Part shown: positions 32,801 to 39,878 of the stretch, piece by piece | How the letters are laid out: each line of letters opens with the position of its first letter | Position numbering within the stretch: the first letter of the stretch is position 1 | Assembly: GCA_937925925.1 (NCBI GenBank) | Contig: CALANA010000103.1 | Coordinates: 1-64,000, forward strand | Source: an uncultured Chloroflexales bacterium | GTDB lineage: Bacteria > Chloroflexota > Chloroflexia > Chloroflexales > Chloroflexaceae | DNA: 64,000 nucleotides | Direction: 5' to 3' | Made by a program: the position numbers and the translations under genes | Notes under the pieces: model-generated | Seen by the model: the letters and a program-made list of their open reading frames with translations, nothing else | What the model was told of the DNA's origin: nothing | Database searches by the model: none

Positions 32801-33726
32801 GCGACGGGCAATCCTTCGGGGATCGATGATACAGCCAGAGCCACAGCCAGGAAGAAGACTTCGTCGAAGGGGGTTCCCTGCGACAGTGCGATCACCACCA
32901 GCAGCGTGGCCGCACCGATCACCACATAGCTAACGTACTGGACAAAGCGTTCCATACGAATGACCAGCGGTGGCTTCCGGGTCTCACCACTGGTTGTTGC
33001 CTCAGCAATCGAGCCAATCTCGGTGTTCAAACCGGTTCCTACCACCATTCCGGTGCCGCGTCCCGACATGACGGTCGAGCCAGCATAGGCCATGTTGACC
33101 CGATCGCCAACCGATAGCGTCTCGTCTTCTAGCACATCGGTCTGTTTATCGCGTGCAACGGACTCGCCGGTAAGGAACGACTCATCGACCGCCAGATTTT
33201 GCACCGCCAGCATGCGCATATCGGCTGGAACACGGTCGCCCGATTCCAGCAGTACCACGTCGCCAGGAACAATTTCCTCCGAGTCAACTTCGCACGTATC
33301 GCCGTCGCGCTTGACTCTGGCGGTAATCTTGAGCAAGCTCTGCAAGGCAGCCGCGTTCTGTTCGGCACGCCATTCTTGATAGGCACCCAGAGCAGCATTG
33401 ATGAAGATCACCACAAAGATAAAAATGGCATCGGTTACTTCACCAATGATGATCGATATCACACCAGCGACTATCAGGATGTAAATCAGCGGACTTATAA
33501 ACTGGTGCAAGATAATTTTGAAGAGCGTGGGGCGTTCCTGCTCTGGTAGTGTATTGCGGCCATATTCTTCCTGTCGCTGTGCAACATCTTCGTTGCTCAA
33601 TCCTTTATCATTCGCACGCAAGCGTTCAAACACGGTTTCTGAGGTAAAGGTATGCCATGGTATCATGCGCTGATCGTTGGGCTGTCCACTATGGTCTGTC
33701 TTTTGTTGCACAGGTTTTTGACTCAC
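29881..33726 (-). CDS. Fusion protein: P-type (Ca2+/H+-type, P2/P3-like) ATPase + PfkB-family phosphofructokinase-like domain
   Basis: Single 1281-aa ORF; ATPase ASDKTGTLTVNKQ, TGDGVNDAPALRAANIGVAMG; C-terminus IVTLTLNPAIDTTTTVEHV...GGGGINVSRAIRNLGG...VGAGDSMVAGIVLGLARG (FruK/LacC-like). Confidence 0.92.
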   Translation of the reverse strand: MSQKPVQQKTDHSGQPNDQRMIPWHTFTSETVFERLRANDKGLSNEDVAQRQEEYGRNTLPEQERPTLFKIILHQFISPLIYILIVAGVISIIIGEVTDAIFIFVVIFINAALGAYQEWRAEQNAAALQSLLKITARVKRDGDTCEVDSEEIVPGDVVLLESGDRVPADMRMLAVQNLAVDESFLTGESVARDKQTDVLEDETLSVGDRVNMAYAGSTVMSGRGTGMVVGTGLNTEIGSIAEATTSGETRKPPLVIRMERFVQYVSYVVIGAATLLVVIALSQGTPFDEVFFLAVALAVSSIPEGLPVAMTVALSLAVNRMARRGVIVRKMPAVEALGSCTLIASDKTGTLTVNKQTARAVALPSGARFNISGEGYNGDGEISSADDSNIDAVNEHLTAIAKAGVLCNEARLRHENGEWNHSGDAVDVAFLALGYKAGFDVPTLRNETTIIREIPFESERQFAAVMYEAEGSNRVAIKGAAERILSFCQTMLSDDGPVEIDAEAIEQQSYKLAEEGYRVIAVAEGELNGQLPADDDFDEDTLPPLTLLGLVGMIDPLRPEAKEAVDTCKHAGVEVAMITGDHPATALAIARDLGIARTRDDVVVGRDLPDPEDPEFARRVRDVRVFARVAPLQKLHIVEALGDAGHFVAVTGDGVNDAPALRAANIGVAMGSGTDVAKDTAEIIVTDDNFASIVAGITEGRYAYDNVRKVIYLLVSTGAAEILLFLVAIVIGLPLPLLAVQILWLNLVTNGIQGVALAFEGGEPETMDRPPRPPSQGIFNSLMIRQTLLSALVMFGGTIGLWYWLNNAGWEESAARNLVLLLMVLFQNYHVFNCRSEYRSAFRVPIQRNRFLVLGVIAALGIHLAAMWLPFMQTVLDIQPVTLTEFGYLALAAATILIVMEIFKFFVRSEETTAKPVTHEMQTKKATGQPARQPLHHLSQQTGSDPGNGRERLPTIVTLTLNPAIDTTTTVEHVLAEHKLRCGPPHYEPGGGGINVSRAIRNLGGDTLAVYFSGGIHGEMLQRLLDQENMHHRPEPIVGETRQSMTVLEESTGQQYRFNMPGPTLAKAEWQRCLDDLAALDPHPDYLVISGSLPPGVPDDLYAHITRIARDRGARVILDTSGIALRRALREKVFLIKPNLRELNTLAERPLEDEEQQETFARSLIQRGSCEVVLVSLGAAGALLVTHDGCQRLRAPTVPIKSKVGAGDSMVAGIVLGLARGMSINDAASFGIAAGAAAVMTPGSELCRREDTERLYQRIHANHVPLHTDLKVRPPIREVVV

Positions 33727-33875
33727 GTTATTGCCTCACATTTCCTTCATTTTTTATCTCGTTATGACTATACAAAATGCCAGATTCACCGATCGCTATA
33801 AGGAAGAGGGAATAGCACAGCCATCCCATAGTCAGTTCTCACACACTATGAGCCGGTTGAGGTCTTGCTAAGACT

Positions 33876-34025
33876 ACAACGAGACCTCCCCTGGAAGCAG
33901 ACTTCGTGGGGCGAGAGTTTCCCACAAAATCCCCTGTCTGGTGCGGCGCGGCTTCGCCGCACGGGATAGGGAACATGTGCGGGGCCGCAGGCCCGCACAT
34001 CCCCGCCGAGACGAAGTCTCGTTGT
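33876..34025. mobile_element. TIR/hairpin element, family 2
   Basis: ACAACGAGAC...GTCTCGTTGT ends; internal GTGCGGCG-cggctt-CGCCGCAC and TGTGCGGGGCCGCAGGCCCGCACA stems; related copy near 52351. Confidence 0.6.
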
Positions 34026-34470
34026 CGCACGAACGCAGAGTATACAGATAGGATGCCCATATACCGGGCGGTATTCGCATCAACGCCAACATTGGGCATC
34101 GCTGTCATTGGTTGGAGTATTGGATATTGTTTCCGCCAGGAAGGTACGTTGCGCAAATCCGTCAAACGTTGGCCCGATCTGGCTTTCTTTCAATGCCACC
34201 AGTGCTGCGCATACCGGGTACCGCATGGTACACAAAACCGCCATAATCCTGGATCGCCTGCCGCCCCTGTGCTACGTCACCGCTGGCAATAATCTGGACA
34301 GGTTCGTCCTGCAGTGTCACCATCCCACACGCGCCAGTAGCAACTGCTGTGCGCCCTTCAGCCCCTTGCCCGGTCGCCACCATCCCACACGCGGCCAGGA
34401 GCAACCCACTGTTATAACTGGTGATCAAGATCGTTCGTATTTGTATATGCAATCTATATGCCATGCCATG
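34026..34470 (-). pseudogene. Degenerate cytochrome c (class I)-like lipoprotein gene
   Basis: Three-frame match to a cyt c pattern: LLLAACG...SGDVAQGRQAIQDYGGFVYHAVPG (CxxCH lost), then IGPTFDGFAQRTFLAETISNTPTN in a second frame, then AMPNVGVDANTARYMGILSVYS in a third. Confidence 0.55.
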
Positions 34471-34698
34471 CATAACGTTCCCTGAAGCCGTCATCTGTCA
34501 GCCGTCATTGTGATGCGGTACATTGCGAGTACGTACAACAGGTGTTTCCTACCACTATCCCGCCGTCACACCCTCTTTCCATAACCTCACTTTCGCAGTG
34601 GCAAGCTTTGCGTTACAATAGAGTTTTGTCGCCCAACGCTTTCAGCGTTAGGTACTCAATATCTAGAGTTCAGCTTTCTTTCCAACAGGAGTTCAGTT

Positions 34699-35502
34699 TT
34701 GATAAAACCCATCATTGGCATCCCCTGCGCCACCCTCCTCGACAAAGACTGGTGCCCGCCTATCCTCGGGCATCGTCAAAGCTATATTGACGCCATCGTG
34801 CAGGCCGGCGGAGTGCCGCTGCTCCTTCCGCTGGTGGCACAGGAAGATGTTTTACGCATGTTCTACGAGGGCATCGATGGCCTGCTGCTGGCTGGTGGCG
34901 GTGATGTAGAGCCGCATCACTATGGTGAGGTACCACATCCCCGTCTGGGGACACTTGAACCACTGCGCGATGTGGTCGAACTGCCGCTGACCCGCTGGGC
35001 TGCCGCCGACGGCAAGCCGATCCTGGCGATCTGTCGCGGTATCCAGGTGCTAAATGTGGCGCTGGGCGGTACGCTTTACCAGGACATTCCGGCTCAGATC
35101 AATACCGACATCTGTCATGAGCGTTCGTATGAGTTGCAAGACTGGACATACATGGCGCATCCGGTGTACCTCGAACCCGACTCGCGCCTGGCGGCCCTAC
35201 TCGGCACGTCTGAACTCTTGACTAATTCACTGCACCACCAGGCCATCAAGGATCTGGCGCCGGATCTGCGCGTGGTGGGGCGGGCACCGGATGGCGTGAT
35301 TGAGGCAGTTGAGAGTATTAACGGCCAGTTTATGCTGGGCGTGCAGTGTCACCCTGAAGCAGTGCAGGCCACATTCGATCCGCGCTGGAGCGCCATGTTT
35401 GCCAGCTTTGTAGCCCATTGCACGACGTTTCGGTCGTACTTAAGTTCGTCCCTTCGTAGTCCGTTCTTCCGAGGCGCGGTGCGCCCGTTGAGTGTCCGGT
35501 AG
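34699..35502 (+). CDS. Gamma-glutamyl-gamma-aminobutyrate hydrolase family (peptidase C26, PuuD-like)
   Basis: 267 aa; GLLLAGGGDVEPHHYGE, KPILAICRGIQVLNVALGGTLYQDI, GVQCHPEA. Confidence 0.9.
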   Translation: MIKPIIGIPCATLLDKDWCPPILGHRQSYIDAIVQAGGVPLLLPLVAQEDVLRMFYEGIDGLLLAGGGDVEPHHYGEVPHPRLGTLEPLRDVVELPLTRWAAADGKPILAICRGIQVLNVALGGTLYQDIPAQINTDICHERSYELQDWTYMAHPVYLEPDSRLAALLGTSELLTNSLHHQAIKDLAPDLRVVGRAPDGVIEAVESINGQFMLGVQCHPEAVQATFDPRWSAMFASFVAHCTTFRSYLSSSLRSPFFRGAVRPLSVR

Positions 35503-35836
35503 ATGGTGAAGGTGAACAAGACGCGAGAAGGACGCTCATTTTTTAACGTAAAGACGCAAAGGCAGCAGCGTTGACACGTTAGTACTTTGGCTTGTGCTAA
35601 CGTGCTGACGTCCGAATGCAAAACCGTACCGTATAGCGCGAACGTTCTATGTGTACAGGCGTTCTGTGGCCTATCGTCCGTGGGAATGGCCTGGTACCCT
35701 GATGTGCGACAGCTTATAAAAGACACGAAGGACACACAGCTCCCTGATAGTTTAGGATCTCTGATGCTTGTTCAGGATTACGCTATGTCTGCTCGTTTAA
35801 GGCCAGATTTTTGTCAGTCCTAATCAGGATACTGCT

Positions 35837-36574
35837 ATGCATCTAACGCACCCGACCTTTATTGGTATTCCATGTTTGCATATTGTTCACGACTTCTACG
35901 GTTCGATCATTGGTAGCTTCAGTAGTTGTATTCAGGCAATTGAAGCGGCCGGGGCCATTCCCAACCTGATCCATCTTACCCATAATCGAACGGTACTGCG
36001 TGCGCACTATGAGCGCTGTCAGGGTGTACTGCTCGTTGGTGGTAGCGATGTTGACCCGGCCAGCTATGGCGAGGAGCCGCACCCGGCGTTGGGGCCAACC
36101 GACCCGCTGCAAGATGTGCTTGAGTTGCAGTTAATTGCCTGGGCGCGGGCCGATGGCAAGCCGCTGCTGGCGATCTGTCGCGGCATACAGATCTTGAATG
36201 TGGCGCTAGGTGGTACGCTCTATCAGGATGTGTCAGACCAGATCGCGGGAGCGCTGAACCACACTGAGTCCGCCACGCACTCGCACTGGCACCACCTGGC
36301 GCACCCGATCACGCTCACGCCCGACTCCTGGCTGGCCGAGCAACTTGGGACAACACAGATCGCGGTCAACACCGTGCATCACCAGGCGCTTAAAACGGTT
36401 GCGCCCGGCCTGCGTGTGGTGGCACACGCGCCCGATGGCGTGATCGAGGCCGTTGAGGGCATTGATACCCAGTTTGTAGTCGGCGTGCAATTCCACCCGG
36501 AGACGCTGTGGGATGTCGTTGATCTGCGCTGGCAGCGGGTGTTTGCCGAGTTCGTGCGTGCTTGTCGTCAATAA
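35837..36574 (+). CDS. Gamma-glutamyl-gamma-aminobutyrate hydrolase family (peptidase C26, PuuD-like), paralogue
   Basis: 245 aa; GVLLVGGSDVDPASYGEEPHPALGPTDPLQD, KPLLAICRGIQILNVALGGTLYQDV, GVQFHPET. Confidence 0.9.
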   Translation: MHLTHPTFIGIPCLHIVHDFYGSIIGSFSSCIQAIEAAGAIPNLIHLTHNRTVLRAHYERCQGVLLVGGSDVDPASYGEEPHPALGPTDPLQDVLELQLIAWARADGKPLLAICRGIQILNVALGGTLYQDVSDQIAGALNHTESATHSHWHHLAHPITLTPDSWLAEQLGTTQIAVNTVHHQALKTVAPGLRVVAHAPDGVIEAVEGIDTQFVVGVQFHPETLWDVVDLRWQRVFAEFVRACRQ

Positions 36575-36584
36575 CGAACAATAG

Positions 36585-36977
36585 TCAATGACACGACTTA
36601 CGCGATAGGTTACTCTACACGTGTATTTTGCCAGCCTACCGGCACCGCTGCACAGCAGGCTGGTGTCAGCGTAGCAGGGGGTCGTTTTCCCTCTCAATAT
36701 TCGCCCATAGGGCCCATGTTGGTGGAAAGAAAGGGAACGCACCGCTCTGTCAAAGACCAAAACCAGAAAGTAATGGACGACCGCGTGACTTGTATCTAGG
36801 ATTTACGCGGTCGTGTAAAACAGATGTCTTTTTCGCCTGTGGCAAGGTGGAAATACCCCTTTTTTCACCCCAAAATTTCGACATAGGCGAATTTTGGGGT
36901 GAAAAACAGACCAGGTATCGCTCTGCCGAAGGTGGAAAGATGAGGTAACGATACGACTGTCTAACTCCTGTCATTGA
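36585..36977. mobile_element. Composite of family-1 TIR elements (two abutting units), inverted relative to the 28517 copy
   Basis: Outer TCAATGACACGACTTACGCG / ...AACTCCTGTCATTGA; internal ACGACCGCGT...ACGCGGTCGT junction; hairpin TTTTTCACCCCAAAATTTCG..CGAATTTTGGGGTGAAAAA at 36861-36906. Confidence 0.6.
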
Positions 36978-36981
36978 TGAG

Positions 36982-37761
36982 GTGCTAACAGTGATTGGTT
37001 TCTATGATTCTGGTCTGGGCGGACTATCAGTGATGCAGGCTGTACATCAGTTATTGCCACAGCACAACCTCTATTATCTGGCCGATACCGCCTTTTGTCC
37101 ATATGGGCCGCGTTCAACCGAGGAAGTGCGGGAGCGGGCGCTGGCCTGCGCCTACTGGCTGGTGGCTCGTGGCGCACATCTGGTGGTGGTAGCCTGTAAC
37201 ACCGCTTCCTCGGCGGCGCTGGAGGTACTGCGGGCCGAACTTTCGGTACCGATCGTGGGTATGGAACCTGGCATTAAGCCCGCCATTCAGTCCACGCGGG
37301 TGGGGCGAGTGGGCGTACTGGCGACCGGCGGTACGCTGTCCGGGGCACGTTTTGCGCGGCTGGTCGAGCGTTTTGCCAGCGAGGTGCAGGTGCAGACCGT
37401 GCCATGTCACGGCCTGGTCGAACGGATCGAAGCGGGTGATCTGCATGGCCCACAGACGCAGCAGTTGTTGCAGCACTACCTGACACCGCTGCTGGAACAA
37501 GGTGTGGATACGATTGTCCTCGGCTGTACCCACTATCCATTCCTACGTCCGCTGCTCGTTGAGTTGCTCAAGCCCGATGTCACGCTCATTGACACCGGCC
37601 CGGCAGTGGCACAGCAGGTGGCGCGGGTGGCGGCTATGACCGGATTGGTACCAGATGTGGGCCGGGTGTGCGCCGCCACAACTGGTGATCCGGCCAGTGT
37701 TGCCCCGGTGTTTGCGCATCTCTGGGGGGAGGTACTGTCACTGGAGCATGCAGATTGCTGA
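36982..37761 (+). CDS. murI: Glutamate racemase
   Basis: 259 aa; IGFYDSGLGGLSVMQAVHQLLP, YLADTAFCPYGPRS, VACNTASSAAL, IVLGCTHYPFLRPLL. Confidence 0.95.
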   Translation: MLTVIGFYDSGLGGLSVMQAVHQLLPQHNLYYLADTAFCPYGPRSTEEVRERALACAYWLVARGAHLVVVACNTASSAALEVLRAELSVPIVGMEPGIKPAIQSTRVGRVGVLATGGTLSGARFARLVERFASEVQVQTVPCHGLVERIEAGDLHGPQTQQLLQHYLTPLLEQGVDTIVLGCTHYPFLRPLLVELLKPDVTLIDTGPAVAQQVARVAAMTGLVPDVGRVCAATTGDPASVAPVFAHLWGEVLSLEHADC

Positions 37762-37874
37762 TAACTGACACAAGGTACACAGTGGTATGGTCAGTTTGCC
37801 TTTTCGCCTGTGACAGCCGGGTGCAACGGGGCAAAGCTTCTTGCGACAAGTCACCCGAACTGGTCGGCGATCGA

Positions 37875-39638
37875 TCAGGGTGCTGCCCTGTTCATGATCA
37901 ATGGCAAGAAGATAGTGTCTGGCGCGGGCACAGCGCGGCTATCATGCAACGACTGTATTGCATCCGCCCGCCCGGAACCATAGGTCATATCGAAGCCCGG
38001 TGAGCCAAGATCGACGGCGTTCTGCTGTAATAACATCCGCACACGATCTGGTGTTGCTTCTGGCTCTGCTTCGAGAATAAGGGCTGCCAGCGCCGCCACA
38101 TGGGGAGCCGCTGCCGATGTACCACAGAATGTCTGAAAGCCAGGCACGCTGGTACGTACACAATCGGTGGCGACCAGGTCGGGCTTGGCTCGCGTCTCGG
38201 GCAAAGGATGGCTGATCGTCACTGGCCCACGTGAGCTATACGGTTGGATGCGTGTAGGATCGTGAACCGGCACCGCGCCGATGGTCAGCACGCCGCGTAC
38301 CGCCGGATGTCCAAAAATACTATCAGCGTTGGTGACATATTCAGCGCTACTCTCGGTAATAAAAAACATTTCAATCAACGGCGTGGTACCACTGTTGAGT
38401 ATGATAGCATCGACCACCAGATCTACCTGCTGTACCCGACCTGTCTGGTTTGTGTAGAGCGGCGTAATCTCCAGTGGACGGCGGGTCAGGCGTTGACGTT
38501 CGGTGGCAGATGCCAACTCGGTGTCACCCTCAAGCAGATAAAGATTCAGATCATCCTCTGCCGCACCAAAGGGATTATCCCATTGCAGCACCACGCGGAT
38601 GGTCTGGCCTGGTTGCAATGTAAAACGCTGCGTGGTGTCATCTGGCGCAAACTGGTGGAGGCACTGGCGTTTGACGCCGGTCGGGCAGCCAGCAGGCAGG
38701 TTGAGCAGTGCCTGGTAGTGCCGCTGGGCATCGTTGCCAGCCGACGAGATAAAGACCACGCCCGCATCAATCGCCTGTTGCACACGCATGCTAATGATAC
38801 CGTCTTCAAAAAACGGTTCATTCAGATAGCCCACATCATCCACAATTACATCGGCATGAAACTCGTGTTGCAGAAAGTCGATAGCCCCCACAAAGCCGGT
38901 AATGCCCTGTATGCCACTGGAAAAGCCCAGGATCGCACCCGGTGCCAGGTCGTGAATGATTTCCAGCATCGCCCGCCCTTCATTTTCCATACCCCGCCGG
39001 CGTGGATCGACAATGATGCAACTGGCGGTATCAGGTGCTAGCTCAGTCGGACAGTCAGGTGGCAGGTCGCCGGTACTTTGCCCAGATGCCAGCGTATCCA
39101 CGCCATTTGAGATTACCCCCACCCGCACTCCAGTCCCGGATAGCCCGAATTCACGTCGCACTTCATCTGCTCGTAATACACTATCGCCCTGCGATGTGAC
39201 AGAGCCAGTGCGGATCAGGGGCGTCACCAGCGGGTCGATGTAGATTACCATGGGGAGCGCAGCCAGAGCAGCGAGTTGATCGGGATACGGCCAGGCGCTG
39301 ATCAGCGGGAAAGCTTCTGAGTAATCACCGACACGAATACCCAGACCGGCGATCTCCACCGCAGCGGTGGTGGTTGATCCGCTGATACGCACCTCAACAC
39401 CAATCTCTCCCTCTGCACTGATTTGAATGCTGCCTGGTAAAGATAGGGTAGGTAGCTGGAGTTGACTGCCACCTTGCTGTAAGCTTGCGGCGGACCGCAA
39501 TACGTGAGAACTGATGCGCTCGTGCGGATTAATAGGATCGTGTGAGGATTGGACCGATGTAGTTGTACGTAGTATAAAAATAGCTATGATCAATAATCGG
39601 GACAGGTAGTGGTAACACAGGATAGAACGGAATAGCAT
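37875..39638 (-). CDS. Subtilase-family (S8) serine protease, secreted
   Basis: 587 aa; LSGTGVRVGVISNGVDTLA, GTSAAAPHVAALAALILEAEP. Confidence 0.88.
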   Translation of the reverse strand: MLFRSILCYHYLSRLLIIAIFILRTTTSVQSSHDPINPHERISSHVLRSAASLQQGGSQLQLPTLSLPGSIQISAEGEIGVEVRISGSTTTAAVEIAGLGIRVGDYSEAFPLISAWPYPDQLAALAALPMVIYIDPLVTPLIRTGSVTSQGDSVLRADEVRREFGLSGTGVRVGVISNGVDTLASGQSTGDLPPDCPTELAPDTASCIIVDPRRRGMENEGRAMLEIIHDLAPGAILGFSSGIQGITGFVGAIDFLQHEFHADVIVDDVGYLNEPFFEDGIISMRVQQAIDAGVVFISSAGNDAQRHYQALLNLPAGCPTGVKRQCLHQFAPDDTTQRFTLQPGQTIRVVLQWDNPFGAAEDDLNLYLLEGDTELASATERQRLTRRPLEITPLYTNQTGRVQQVDLVVDAIILNSGTTPLIEMFFITESSAEYVTNADSIFGHPAVRGVLTIGAVPVHDPTRIQPYSSRGPVTISHPLPETRAKPDLVATDCVRTSVPGFQTFCGTSAAAPHVAALAALILEAEPEATPDRVRMLLQQNAVDLGSPGFDMTYGSGRADAIQSLHDSRAVPAPDTIFLPLIMNRAAP

Positions 39639-39833
39639 AGAACACGCCTCCGAATGCTGTGTATGGTATATCAGGTCTCAACCCGGCAGGAGGTTTGAGG
39701 AAGGGTAGGTATTCCACTCTCGACTCGCGCTACTGCACTCTGCATGCGTATGTCATTGTATTATGCAAGCGGTGCATCCTGTCGGTAATGAGTGAGCCGA
39801 GAGGTTCTTGCTCCCTGTTCATTCGACTATTGG

Positions 39834-39863
39834 TAGGGATCGACGCTCTTGCGTCAATCCCTA
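39834..39863. terminator. Hairpin downstream of the VanW-family gene
   Basis: TAGGGATCGACGC-TCTT-GCGTCAATCCCTA, 13-bp arms with one mismatch. Confidence 0.45.
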
Positions 39864-39878
39864 TCGATTAGCAGTCAT

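Noticed and set aside
34162-34494. Intact 110-aa lipoprotein gene
   Set aside because: Similarity to a cytochrome c pattern continues in other frames past the stop and heme cysteines are missing, so a pseudogene is more likely.
38244-39041. 265-aa plus-strand ORF opposite the subtilase, and the 292-aa ORF (44624-45502) opposite the amylase
   Set aside because: Antisense shadow ORFs; the subtilase and amylase motifs are unambiguous.
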